This document shows positions 23,818 through 35,825 of a stretch of 41,751 bases of DNA, piece after piece. The notes beneath the pieces are model-generated. The model was given only the letters and a program-made list of their open reading frames with translations. It had not been told where the DNA came from and ran no database searches. The DNA comes from JAFHCF01 sp048497495. GTDB taxonomy: Bacteria; Pseudomonadota; Alphaproteobacteria; Rhizobiales; Ancalomicrobiaceae. The DNA is taken from assembly GCA_048497495.1 (NCBI GenBank), contig JAFHCF010000245.1, positions 1 to 41,751 of the forward strand, given 5' to 3'. The position numbers were made by a program, and so were the translations under genes. Positions within the stretch are counted from its first letter, which is position 1, and each line of letters starts with the position of its first letter.

Positions 23818-25506
23818 TCAGCCGGCGCGCAATTCCCGCGTCAGCCGATCGACCTGGCTCTGCAACAGATCGGTGTCGCCGCGCATCCGCCGGGCGGCCT
23901 CCGCGACATCGCGCGACTTGGCGTCGGTCGATGCGGCGTTGCCCATCAGCCGGTCCATGTCGGCGGCGAGCCCGCCGACCGCCGCGAGCGTCCCGGAGAT
24001 CGCCCGGGTGATCTCGGAGACGGCGGCATTCTGCTGTTCGAGCGTCCCCGCGATCGACGTCGAGATCCCGTTCACGCGCTCGATGCTGCTCTCCACCGAC
24101 CCGGTCGCCGACACCGCCTCGCGCGTCGCCTGTTGGATGACGTCGATGCGTCGCGAGATCTCGTCGGTCGCCTTCGAGGTCTGACCGGCGAGCTGTTTGA
24201 CTTCCGCCGCGACCACCGCGAAGCCCTTGCCGGCCTCCCCGGCCCGCGCCGCCTCGATCGTCGCGTTGAGCGCCAGGAGATTGGTCTGCGCCGCGATCTC
24301 CTCGATCAGCGACACCACCTTGCCGATCTCGGCCGAGGCCGCGTCCAGCCCACGGATCACCTCGGTCGCCCGGGTCGTCTCGCGCACCGCGCCGCCGGCC
24401 AGTTCGGCGGCATGATTGACCTGCCCGACGATTTCCGAAATCGACGCCGAGAGTTCCTCCGCCGCGCTCGACACCGCCTGGACGTTCTCCTGGGCGGTCC
24501 GTCCCGCGTCGGCGCTCGCCTCGGCCTGATCGCGAGTGTCCTTGGACATGAGATGCATGTCCGCCGCCGCCTGTTCGAAACCGATCGCCGTCGCCTCGAT
24601 TCCCGCCGCCGTCTGCTTCACCGTGCCGTCGAACTCGGTCGCCAGCCCCGCCAGGGCATCGTGGCGGGCGCGCGCGGCCTCCTGCCGGCGCACCGCCTCG
24701 GCCTCCGCCTCCTCCGCCAGCCGCCGCCGTTGGAGGTCGCGGAACTGCACCACCGAGCGGGCGATCACGCCGACTTCGTCGCGCCGCTCCGCGCCGGCGA
24801 CCTCCGCGTCGAGATCGCCCTTGCTGAGCCGGTCCATCGAGCCGGTGAGCCCGCCGAGCGGCTTGGCGATACCGCGGGTGACCAGACCGGCGACCAGGCC
24901 GATCACCAGCAGCGCCGCGATCGTCGCCGCGATCGATCGCCGCGAGCTCTCCGCCAGCGTCGCCTCCATGTCGGGGACGTGGAAGCCCGTCCCGAGCATC
25001 CAGTTCCAGCCCGGCACCGCCATGGCATAGGAGAGCTTGACGCTCGGCGCCTGATCGCCGGGCTTCAGCCAGTCGTAGACGTAGAGGCCGCCGCCGGCCT
25101 TCGCCGTGGCGATCATGTCGCGGATGATGAAGCGACCGCTCTGGTCCTTCATGTCGATCAGATTCTTGCCTTCGAGCTCCGGCTTGGCCGGCAACAGGAT
25201 GTTGATGCCGGTCATGTCGTAGACGAAGAAATAGTTGCGGTCGGCGCCGAAGCGGACCGGCCGGATCGCCGCCTTGGCCGCGGCCTGGGCGTCGGCGTCG
25301 CTCATCTCGCCCTTGGCGGCGCGCGCCCGATAGCCCTCGATCACCGACAGGGCGGTCTCGACCTGATTGTGAAGTTCGCCCGCCTTCTGCTCCCGCAACG
25401 CCTGGGCGAGATCGCGATAGGCGAGAAAGCCGACGCTCGAGACGGCCGTGACCGCGAGCAGGACCACGAGGGCGATCCGAAAGGAAATCGAGTGAAGATT
25501 GACCAT
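23818..25506 (-). CDS. Methyl-accepting chemotaxis protein with single Cache sensor
   Basis: A 562-residue chemoreceptor. Transmembrane helix 1 is at about 9-29, a periplasmic sCache_2-type sensor at about 30-185 (NYFFVYDMTGINILLPAKPE and GWNWMLGTGFHVPDM are typical), helix 2 at about 191-211, HAMP at about 212-265 and the signalling domain to the end. The hairpin tip EEIAAQTNLLALNATIEAARAG and AVVAAEVKQLAGQTSKAT, contacting CheA/CheW, is intact. No C-terminal CheR-binding pentapeptide is seen. sCache_2 domains often bind small carboxylates. It is not near other chemotaxis genes, so it is an orphan receptor. ATG 25506 follows a G-rich stretch. Confidence 0.95.
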   Translation of the reverse strand: MVNLHSISFRIALVVLLAVTAVSSVGFLAYRDLAQALREQKAGELHNQVETALSVIEGYRARAAKGEMSDADAQAAAKAAIRPVRFGADRNYFFVYDMTGINILLPAKPELEGKNLIDMKDQSGRFIIRDMIATAKAGGGLYVYDWLKPGDQAPSVKLSYAMAVPGWNWMLGTGFHVPDMEATLAESSRRSIAATIAALLVIGLVAGLVTRGIAKPLGGLTGSMDRLSKGDLDAEVAGAERRDEVGVIARSVVQFRDLQRRRLAEEAEAEAVRRQEAARARHDALAGLATEFDGTVKQTAAGIEATAIGFEQAAADMHLMSKDTRDQAEASADAGRTAQENVQAVSSAAEELSASISEIVGQVNHAAELAGGAVRETTRATEVIRGLDAASAEIGKVVSLIEEIAAQTNLLALNATIEAARAGEAGKGFAVVAAEVKQLAGQTSKATDEISRRIDVIQQATREAVSATGSVESSIERVNGISTSIAGTLEQQNAAVSEITRAISGTLAAVGGLAADMDRLMGNAASTDAKSRDVAEAARRMRGDTDLLQSQVDRLTRELRAG

Positions 25507-25692
25507 GGCGAGCGCCCCCCGATCGGCCCACGTTCCGATTCCGTTGCCGCGAATACTCGAGGACCTTCGCGGCGCTTGGTAAAAATTCCGATAATGCCGA
25601 GTTCGCCGCGATACGTTCCTCGCCCCGTCGCCTCGTCACGGATCGGGTGTCCTCCCCCGGGCCATCCCCCTTCCCCGTGGCGGGCTTTTCCC

Positions 25693-25698
25693 CTATAA
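25693..25698 (+). promoter_or_regulatory. Possible -10 element of carB
   Basis: CTATAA lies 95 bp before the carB ATG, in the 286-bp region shared with the divergent chemoreceptor gene. The -35 position holds only CTTCCC, so the promoter is weakly supported. Confidence 0.3.
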
Positions 25699-25792
25699 CC
25701 CCCGCCAGTCCGGACGATCCTCCGACTTCACCGACAAACGAACCGGTGCGGGCCGCGAATGTGCGACCGCGCCGGCATGGTCGCGAGCACGC

Positions 25793-29128
<3,336 letters not shown>

Positions 29129-29325
29129 GGGGAGGCGCGCCGAGCCCGCCGTCGGCTGTCTGGAGCCGACGAACGGGGAACTACGCCAAGGGGGGACGGA
29201 TCGGCCGACGGCCGAACCCCACCGGATCGAGAGACCCACGGCCACCGCCGCGAGGCGGGGGTCGTGAAGTCGTTTTGGGACGACGTCCGGCAAGGACCGG
29301 ACGCCTGAGGGAAGGGTTCTGACCC

Positions 29326-29799
29326 ATGGAGAAGATTCCGATGACCGCGGGCGGCTATGTCGCTCTCGAGACCGAGCTGAAGATGCGTCAGCAGGTCGAA
29401 CGCCCGCGCATCATCCAGGCGATCTCGGAAGCGCGCGCCCACGGCGACCTTTCGGAGAACGCCGAATACCATTCCGCCAAGGAGCAGCAGAGCCACAACG
29501 AGGGCCGCATCGCCGAGCTCGAGGACAAGCTCGGCCGCGCCGAGGTGATCGACGTCTCCAAGCTCAACGGCACCAAGATCAAGTTCGGCGCCACGGTGTC
29601 CCTCATCGACGAGGACACCGAGGAGGAGAAGCGCTACCAGATCGTCGGCGACATGGAAGCCGACGTGAAACAGGGCCGCATCTCGATCTCCTCGCCGATC
29701 GCCCGCGCCCTCATCGGCAAGACGATCGGCGACACCGTCGAGGTCATGGCCCCCGGCGGCGCCCGCTCCTACGAAGTCACCGGCGTGAAGTTCGGCTGA
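29326..29799 (+). CDS. greA: Transcription elongation factor GreA
   Basis: A 157-residue factor that enters the RNA polymerase secondary channel and stimulates cleavage of backtracked RNA. The N-terminal coiled coil (about 1-75) has the tip ARAHGDLSENAEYHSAKEQQ with the functional acidic residues D and E, and the C-terminal FKBP-like domain has GRISISSPIARALIGKTIGD and ends VTGVKFG. Length and motifs are standard. The ribosome-binding site GAGGGAAGG lies upstream of ATG 29326. carB precedes it, a conserved neighbour in Alphaproteobacteria. No terminator was found after it, so transcription may continue into the methyltransferase gene 49 bp downstream. Confidence 0.97.
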   Translation: MEKIPMTAGGYVALETELKMRQQVERPRIIQAISEARAHGDLSENAEYHSAKEQQSHNEGRIAELEDKLGRAEVIDVSKLNGTKIKFGATVSLIDEDTEEEKRYQIVGDMEADVKQGRISISSPIARALIGKTIGDTVEVMAPGGARSYEVTGVKFG

Positions 29800-29848
29800 G
29801 GCCGGCGCGCCCGAAGGAGGGCGACGCCTCCCCGAGGAGTGGACCTGC

Positions 29849-30574
29849 GTGTTCAAGTCGCTGAAGCGGGCCGTGAAGTCCTTGCGCAGCCGCGTCGTCG
29901 AGCGGCGGCTCGGCGCCACCGCCCGCTCCGTCCGCCTCGACGGCCTGACCTATCTGTCGGCCGAGAAGATGGAGCGGATCGAGGAGGCCTTGAGGCAGGT
30001 CGACGCCGCTCGCGTCGCCGGCGACTTCCTCGAATTCGGCGTCGCCATGGGCGGTTCGGCGATCGTCATCGCCGAGCGCGCCAAGGCCGGCGGTCGCGCC
30101 TTCCACGGCTTCGACGTCTTCGGCATGATCCCGCCGCCGACCTCGCGGAAGGACGACGAGAAGTCGAAGCAGCGCTATGACCAGATCGCCTCGGGCAAGT
30201 CGCGGGGCCTGCGCGGCGAGACCTACTACGGCTATCGCGACGACCTCTATGGCGAGGTCCGCGCCTCCTTCGCCCGCTACGGCCTGCCGCCCACCCCGGG
30301 TTCGGTCGACCTCCACAAGGGCCTGTTCGAGGACACCGTGCCGGGTGTCGTCGGCGACCGTCCTATCGCCTTTGCCCACATCGACTGCGACTGGTACGAC
30401 CCCGTCGCCTTCTGCCTCGCGGTGATCGGCGACCGCATGGCGAAGGGCGGGATCATCGTCTTCGACGACTACAACGACTACGGCGGCTGCCGCACCGCCG
30501 TCGAGGAATTCGTCACGGCGCGTCCCGACTACGAGCTCGAGATCGGCGCCAGCGCCGTCGTCCGCCGCCTCTGA
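29849..30574 (+). CDS. TylF/MycF-like class I methyltransferase
   Basis: A 241-residue protein. A SAM-binding region is at about 60-85 (GDFLEFGVAMGGSAIVIAERA), and a metal-site block AHIDCDWYDP is near residue 180. The sequence GGIIVFDDYNDYGGCRTAVEEF near 205-225 is the hallmark of the TylF/macrocin O-methyltransferase family, whose members methylate sugar hydroxyls in antibiotics and surface glycans. The GTG start has GAGGAG about 10 bases upstream; no ATG fits. It begins the surface-modification block, so methylation of an envelope sugar is a reasonable inference. It converges with the methyltransferase gene ending at 30588. Confidence 0.85.
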   Translation: MFKSLKRAVKSLRSRVVERRLGATARSVRLDGLTYLSAEKMERIEEALRQVDAARVAGDFLEFGVAMGGSAIVIAERAKAGGRAFHGFDVFGMIPPPTSRKDDEKSKQRYDQIASGKSRGLRGETYYGYRDDLYGEVRASFARYGLPPTPGSVDLHKGLFEDTVPGVVGDRPIAFAHIDCDWYDPVAFCLAVIGDRMAKGGIIVFDDYNDYGGCRTAVEEFVTARPDYELEIGASAVVRRL

Positions 30575-30587
30575 ATCCCCCTCCCGA

Positions 30588-31235
30588 TCAGTCCGCCCGC
30601 CGGCACAGCCACAGCGCCGTCTTGCCGTCCGGCGTGACGCGGTGGGCCTCGACGCGCCAGCCGGCGGCGCCGAGATGGCCCTCGAAGGTCGCCCGGTCGA
30701 CGTAGAGGCACCAGTGCAGCGACTTCGGATCGAAGTCGGCGGGACGCCCGAGATCGCTCGCCGCGTGGCTCACCACCAACACCGGCGCGGCCAGGGCGAT
30801 GCGCTCCATCACCGCGACCGGATCCTCGAGATATTCGAAGACCCCGAGCACCACGGCGATGTCGCCGCGCTCCTCGATCGTCTCATGGGCGAGATCGAGC
30901 GGACGCACGCTCGGTGACTGGGGATGGAGATCGAAGCCGAGATAGTCGACGGCGATGCCGCGACGGGCGAATTCGGCGGCGACCTTCTCGTCGCCGCAGC
31001 CGAAGTCGAGGACGCGCGCCGGCCCCGTCCCGCCGCCCGGCGCCGTCCCACCCGCCAGCGCCTTTTCCACCAGATCGACGGCGGCGTCGGTGCGTTCCCA
31101 CCACGACCGCGCGCCCTGGCGTCCGCAATTGTAGAAGCGCGCGCCACGATCGACGCCGAGGCCGGGGATCAGCCGATCGAGCCCGGTTCGGGCCGCGACA
31201 TCGCCGATGAGGCGGCGCCATCCGTCGAAAGCCAT
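30588..31235 (-). CDS. Class I SAM-dependent methyltransferase
   Basis: A protein of about 215 residues with motif I VLDFGCGDEKVAAEFARRG near residues 75-95, an acidic DYLGFDLHP strand end, and AVVLGVFEYLEDP, the post-motif typical of Methyltransf_11/MetW-like enzymes. The substrate is unknown. ATG 31235 is chosen because AAGGAC lies about 10 bases before it. A GTG at 31292 would overlap the preceding gene stop (GTGA) and add 19 residues that look like translated leader, but it cannot be excluded. The gene follows the pyruvyl-transferase-like gene on the minus strand and is probably co-transcribed with it. Role in envelope glycan or lipid methylation is inferred from neighbours. Confidence 0.82.
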   Translation of the reverse strand: MAFDGWRRLIGDVAARTGLDRLIPGLGVDRGARFYNCGRQGARSWWERTDAAVDLVEKALAGGTAPGGGTGPARVLDFGCGDEKVAAEFARRGIAVDYLGFDLHPQSPSVRPLDLAHETIEERGDIAVVLGVFEYLEDPVAVMERIALAAPVLVVSHAASDLGRPADFDPKSLHWCLYVDRATFEGHLGAAGWRVEAHRVTPDGKTALWLCRRAD

Positions 31236-31288
31236 GGTTTGCCGTCCTTTCGATGATCCGAGGCCGGGTTCGCCCGCCTCGGCCTCGT

Positions 31289-32419
31289 TCACGCCGAGAC
31301 CGTTCCGGGCCGGGCGATTGCTTCCGCGACCGTCGCGACCGGGATCCAGGTCTTCTTCTTGTAGCCCTGGACGAGGATCGGGAACCGCGCCCGTTCGAAC
31401 GAGGCGTAGCTCTCGATCTCGACGGTGATCTCATCCGCCGTCCAGTCGAGCGGCACCCGCTCGACCCGGGTCATGCCGAGATCGATCGCCACCCGTCCCG
31501 GCTCGATGCCGAGACCTGGATTGGGCAGCACGATCACGTCACGCCGGGCGAGCCGGCCGACTCGCCCGGCCGCGACCGGGCCGACCCGTTCCGCGACGTC
31601 CGCCTTCAGCCGCGCCCAGCGCGCGTCGAGTTCGGCGGGAAAAGTCACGCCCCCGAGGGCCGACCAGTCGACCGGCTTCGGCTCGAGCCCCTCGCCGTAG
31701 TAGCGGATCGGCACGAAGTCCTCGAAGCCGGCGAAGCGGTTGATGTTGCTGTCGTGGGCGGTGGCGGAGATGAAGACGGCGGTCGGCGTGCCGAAGCCGG
31801 CGCAGGGCAGCGCGGTATGGAGGCGGCGGGTCACCACCACCTCGGCGTGGCGCAGCCGGTCGGTCAACGCCGCCACCCGCGCCATGCGGGCGAGCGGGTC
31901 GGCCATCAAGGCCGGTGGCACCTCGTTGGAGATGCGGATCGCCCGCGCCCTGAGGTCCTCCGGCACGAACCGTTCGGCGTCGGGATGGAGATCGACGAAA
32001 TAGACGCCCGCGCGCGCCGCGGCCGGCACCGGCTCCAGGAACGAGCCGATGCGCAGCGTCAGACAGCCGCTCCAGAAGCTCTCGACCCCCATGGCGGCGA
32101 GCCGCCGCATGGTCTCCTGGTCCCGTGCTCCGATCGGCTGCCGGGCCCGCAGGTGTCGCGGCCACAGGCCCCGCGCCATCGACACCCGCCCGACGCAGAA
32201 GGCGAAATAGTAGGGATCGAGGCTCGCCGACGGCGGTCGGAACCACTGCCGGGTGAACCACGACTGCATGATCAGGAAATGGCGCTCGTCGAGACGCGCG
32301 TCGGCGAGCTTCTCCCGGTCGATCACCCGGTCGACGAACGGCAGGTTCAGCGACGTGGCGATCGCCTGCAGGTCGTCGCCGAGATTGGTGGTCGTGAAGC
32401 CGAGAAGTCCGACCTTCAT
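31289..32419 (-). CDS. Polysaccharide pyruvyl transferase family protein
   Basis: A 376-residue protein starting MKVGLLGFTTTNLGDDLQAIA, the N-terminal signature of the CsaB/pyruvyl transferase family (N-x-GD). Mid-protein VVTRRLHTALPCAGFGTPTAVF matches the conserved R-x-H donor-site block, and a GLEPKPVDWSALG linker follows. Family members add ketal-linked pyruvate from phosphoenolpyruvate to sugars of capsules, exopolysaccharides or LPS. The C-terminal about 100 residues are less typical. ATG 32419 is chosen at the family boundary; the ribosome-binding site is weak. The 171-bp gap upstream holds no gene. It lies between a methyltransferase gene and an acyltransferase gene in the same orientation. 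Confidence 0.82.
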   Translation of the reverse strand: MKVGLLGFTTTNLGDDLQAIATSLNLPFVDRVIDREKLADARLDERHFLIMQSWFTRQWFRPPSASLDPYYFAFCVGRVSMARGLWPRHLRARQPIGARDQETMRRLAAMGVESFWSGCLTLRIGSFLEPVPAAARAGVYFVDLHPDAERFVPEDLRARAIRISNEVPPALMADPLARMARVAALTDRLRHAEVVVTRRLHTALPCAGFGTPTAVFISATAHDSNINRFAGFEDFVPIRYYGEGLEPKPVDWSALGGVTFPAELDARWARLKADVAERVGPVAAGRVGRLARRDVIVLPNPGLGIEPGRVAIDLGMTRVERVPLDWTADEITVEIESYASFERARFPILVQGYKKKTWIPVATVAEAIARPGTVSA

Positions 32420-32590
32420 GCGGGCGTCATCCGTTTCCCAACCGCATCCCGGATCGCGATCGAGATCGCCCCGGAAGGCCGGGTTCGAGCGGTGGCGCCC
32501 GGATATGCCACGCGTTCCCTCGCCCGACAACCGCCGCCCGGTCGCAGGTGGCGATTTCCGCATCGTGTCTGGTCTTCGTCCGATCGCGGC

Positions 32591-34570
32591 TCAGGGTTTC
32601 CCGCCGGCGACCGCCCGCGAAAGCGCCGGGGCGAGGCCCTCGGCGATCAGCGCCGCCCCCTCCGGGCTCGGGTGATTGTCGTCGACGTAGAGCGGAACCC
32701 CATCGGCCATCGCCCGACACCGCCCGGAGGTGCACAGCGTGTCCGCCGGTTCGACGATCTCGACGTCGGCGCGTCCGGCGACCGCCCGGCCCATCCAACG
32801 GCGCGCCGCGGCTTGGGTCGCCTCATAGGCGGCGCGCGTCGGATCGGCCGGCGGCCGGCGGCCGAAGCGCAGCGCCGCGGCCTGCGCCATCGGCACGTCG
32901 TAGCCCGGCTCCGGCACCGAGAACAGCACCAGAACCCGGCGCGACCCCAGCGCGTCGAGCGTGGCGGCGAAGCCGGCGCCGATCGCGCCTTCCGCCTGCG
33001 CTCGCGCCACGATCCGCCCGCCCGCCTGCCAGATCACCGGGTCGGCGCGCTCGTCGAGGGCGGCGCGCTCACCGGCGAGCCCACCCCAGCGCCCGATCAT
33101 CACCACCGCCGGCGGATTGAGCACGCGGATGCGCTCCAGCGCCCAGGCGAGTTGCTCGCCGCAGCGCCGTGTCGAATCGCCGGTGCGCTCCACTCCGAGC
33201 AGCGGCTGACAGGCGACGCGGCCGAGATAGACGCCCTTCAGCCCCTGGCGCCTCGCCACCTCGCCGATTTCGCCTGCGAGCGCCCGGGCGTGGCTGTCGC
33301 CGAGGATGGCGAAATCGACCTTCGCTCGGCTCGTCTCGCCGAGGAAACAGGGCGGCAGATCCTTGCCCATGTCACGCCGCTTGTGCGGACAGACCCGCTC
33401 CAGCGTCGTCCCGGCGCTCGCCACCCGCGCCAGCGCCTCGACTTGCGGAGAGAGCCGGCTCGGCCAGCCCCGCGTCGCGAAGCCGACGATCCCGAGGCCG
33501 ACGATCACCGCCGACGCGAGGGCCGCGACGACGAAGAGCGACATGCGGCCGGAGAGCACCCGGCGGGCGCGGATCGGCGTCTCGACCCACCACAGCGTCG
33601 CGGCGGACAGCGCCACCGTGAGCGCGAAGAGCACCACCGCCGTCACGGCGTCGATCGGCGCGCCGGTGACGTAGAGGGTGAAGACGATCGGCGGCCAGTG
33701 CCACAGATACATCGGGTAGGAGATCCGCCCGACGAAGACCATCGGCCCGGTGGAGAGGAGGCGCGCCGCCGGCCCCCCCTCGCCGAGGATGACCCCCGCC
33801 GCCCCCAGGCACGGCAGCGCCGCCGCCCATCCCGGAAACGCCGTGGTCTCGTCGAGAAGGAAGCAGGCGGCGACGATCGCCGTGAGGCCGGCGACGCCGA
33901 GGAAGCTCCTCGCGGCTTGCGGCAGGGCCGGTCGCGCCAGCGCCACGAGCGCCCCGATGCCCAGCTCGAAGAACCGCGTCGGCAGCAGGAAATAGGCGTT
34001 GCGCCAGCCGATCAGCCCACCCGCGACGCTCATCCCGAAGGACAGCGCCACGACGCCGGCGACGATCGCCGTCCGCCGCGACGGCGCCCACTTGGCGATG
34101 GCGATCAGCATCCAGGGGAAGACGATGTAGAACTGCTCCTCCACCCCGAGCGACCAGGTGTGGAGCAGCGGCTTGGTGGTCGAGGCGGGATCGAAATAGC
34201 CGTCGCCGCCGAGGAACATGAAGTTGGCGGCGAACAGCGGCGCGGCGATCAGGGTGCGCGAGAAGGCGAGGAAGTCGCGTGGCATAACCACCAGGAAGGC
34301 GCCGAGGAAGGTGGCGGCGAGCACCACGATCAGCGCCGGATAGATGCGGCGGATGCGGCGCTCGTAGAAGCCGGCGAAGGTGAAGGTGCCCTCGTCGATC
34401 TCCCGCGCGATGATCGTGGTGATCAGGAAGCCGGAGATGACGAAGAACACGTCGACGCCGACGAAGCCGCCCGGGATCGCCCCGACCCCGAGGTGGAAGA
34501 GCATCACCACCACCACGGAGACGGCGCGCAGGCCGTCGACGTCGGCACGATACCCGAGCGCGGCGCTCAT
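32591..34570 (-). CDS. OafA/YrhL-type acyltransferase fused to an SGNH domain, copy 1
   Basis: A 659-residue inner-membrane protein. The N-terminal Acyltransf_3 domain (about 1-350) begins YRADVDGLRAVSVVVVMLFH and contains GGFVGVDVFFVISGFLI, FYERRIRRIYPAL and LLHTWSLGVEEQFYIVFPW. About ten membrane helices are followed by a periplasmic SGNH domain: GDSHARAL near residue 425 and DDNHPSPEGA near 626 supply Ser, Asp and His. Such proteins O-acetylate LPS or other surface sugars. The ATG overlaps the stop of the ELM1-like gene by 4 bp (ATGA at 34567-34570), so translation is coupled. A paralogue with the same design lies at 35826. Confidence 0.93.
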   Translation of the reverse strand: MSAALGYRADVDGLRAVSVVVVMLFHLGVGAIPGGFVGVDVFFVISGFLITTIIAREIDEGTFTFAGFYERRIRRIYPALIVVLAATFLGAFLVVMPRDFLAFSRTLIAAPLFAANFMFLGGDGYFDPASTTKPLLHTWSLGVEEQFYIVFPWMLIAIAKWAPSRRTAIVAGVVALSFGMSVAGGLIGWRNAYFLLPTRFFELGIGALVALARPALPQAARSFLGVAGLTAIVAACFLLDETTAFPGWAAALPCLGAAGVILGEGGPAARLLSTGPMVFVGRISYPMYLWHWPPIVFTLYVTGAPIDAVTAVVLFALTVALSAATLWWVETPIRARRVLSGRMSLFVVAALASAVIVGLGIVGFATRGWPSRLSPQVEALARVASAGTTLERVCPHKRRDMGKDLPPCFLGETSRAKVDFAILGDSHARALAGEIGEVARRQGLKGVYLGRVACQPLLGVERTGDSTRRCGEQLAWALERIRVLNPPAVVMIGRWGGLAGERAALDERADPVIWQAGGRIVARAQAEGAIGAGFAATLDALGSRRVLVLFSVPEPGYDVPMAQAAALRFGRRPPADPTRAAYEATQAAARRWMGRAVAGRADVEIVEPADTLCTSGRCRAMADGVPLYVDDNHPSPEGAALIAEGLAPALSRAVAGGKP

Positions 34571-35613
34571 CGCCCACCCTCGGCGGCACCGAACAGCGCC
34601 GGGAGCCGCGCCCGCAGGACCGCCGCGATCGTGTCGCGGTGGTCGGTCTCGATCGGCGTCAGCCGCAACAGATGGTCGACCAGCCCGTCGGCCCGCGCCC
34701 CGGCGATCTCCATCACCGCCATGGCGCCGCTCTCCACCAGCGTGCCGACGATGTCGTCGACCAGCGTCGGCTCGAAATTGCGCGGCCGAAGCGCGATCAC
34801 CGGCCGCCGCGCCGCCACCGCTTCCGACATCATCGACACCGAATCCTCGGTGACGACCAGCGCGTCGGCCGCGAAGAAGGCGTCGAGCGTGCCCGATCCG
34901 GAACGCCGCCAGTCGACGAAGCGCTCGACGATGCCCTCCTCGGCGAGGTGGGCGAAACGGGCGCTGCCCGCCTCCCCGGTGCGCCGTGAGTTGGTGACCA
35001 GCCAGCGCACCCCGTGGCGCGCCCGCATCTCCGCCACCAACAGCGCCAGATCGTCCCAATCGGGCTCGGCGAAGCGATGGGAATGAGCGTCGCCGCCGAG
35101 GAGCAGGCCGATGGTGGCGCCCTCGAGATCGGTGATCTCGGCGAGCCGGCGCGGCGTCGGCAGCCGGTCGGGCTCGATCAGGCAGGGCACCGGCGTCAGC
35201 GCCACGTTGGGCCGCGTCGCCCAGGATTCGACGCTGATCAGCATCAGGTCGATCTCCGGCGTCGTCGACACCCCGACCCCGAGGCCGGAGTAGACGTAAG
35301 GGATACCGAAATGACGCTTGAGCAGCAGCCCGACCGCGATCGCCGGCCGCCCCGACCCGACGATCACGTCGGGTCGGTCGATCTCGGCGACGTCGATGCA
35401 GTAGAGGTGCTTCAGCCAGAAGGCCGGCGGCACGAAGCGAAAGGCGTTCACCCCCAATTGCCGGAGCGGCGGCGGCACGAACCAGCGTGGCCGCACCTCG
35501 AGCCCGACGTCGACCGCCTCGCGCATCCGCCCCATCACATGCGCCACGCCCTCCGCCTGATGGCGATGGCCGGGCTTGTTGATCAGCAGGGTGAGGATGC
35601 GCAGGGCGGCCAC
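34567..35613 (-). CDS. ELM1-like (GT-B-fold) protein
   Basis: A 348-residue protein resembling the family annotated as mitochondrial fission ELM1, common in Alphaproteobacteria and related in fold to GT-B glycosyltransferases. Features are a start ILTLLINKPGHRHQAEG, DVIVGSGRPAIAVGLLLKR, GATIGLLLGGDAHSHRF, RWLVTNSRRTGEAG, and ADALVVTEDSVSMMSEAVAA followed by RPVIALRP, the donor-site-like C-terminal block. No reaction has been firmly shown for the bacterial group. The GTG start at 35613 gives the expected N-terminus; the ribosome-binding site is poor. It heads the minus-strand run ELM1-acyltransferase-(gap)-pyruvyl transferase-methyltransferase, so a role in surface glycan assembly is likely. 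Confidence 0.82.
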   Translation of the reverse strand: MAALRILTLLINKPGHRHQAEGVAHVMGRMREAVDVGLEVRPRWFVPPPLRQLGVNAFRFVPPAFWLKHLYCIDVAEIDRPDVIVGSGRPAIAVGLLLKRHFGIPYVYSGLGVGVSTTPEIDLMLISVESWATRPNVALTPVPCLIEPDRLPTPRRLAEITDLEGATIGLLLGGDAHSHRFAEPDWDDLALLVAEMRARHGVRWLVTNSRRTGEAGSARFAHLAEEGIVERFVDWRRSGSGTLDAFFAADALVVTEDSVSMMSEAVAARRPVIALRPRNFEPTLVDDIVGTLVESGAMAVMEIAGARADGLVDHLLRLTPIETDHRDTIAAVLRARLPALFGAAEGGR

Positions 35614-35825
35614 GGGCGATGGATCCAGGTTGGCGACGCGCCGGGGCGAGTGGACCCGGGCGAGGCCGCTCCGTTTCCCGGGAGCGGCGGCGAGACCGCC
35701 TGCTCATAAGCCAAAGCGGCGGCCGGATAAAGCGGCGGCGAGCGACCTTGCCGCGCGCCCGCCGCCGAGTCTATGGTCGCGCCGCCCGCGCCGGGAGCCG
35801 GCGCGTACGCACGGGGAGCGGCGGT

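Noticed and set aside
31253..35086. 1277-codon plus-strand open frame
   Set aside because: It is antisense to the pyruvyl-transferase, acyltransferase and ELM1-like genes, all supported by family motifs.
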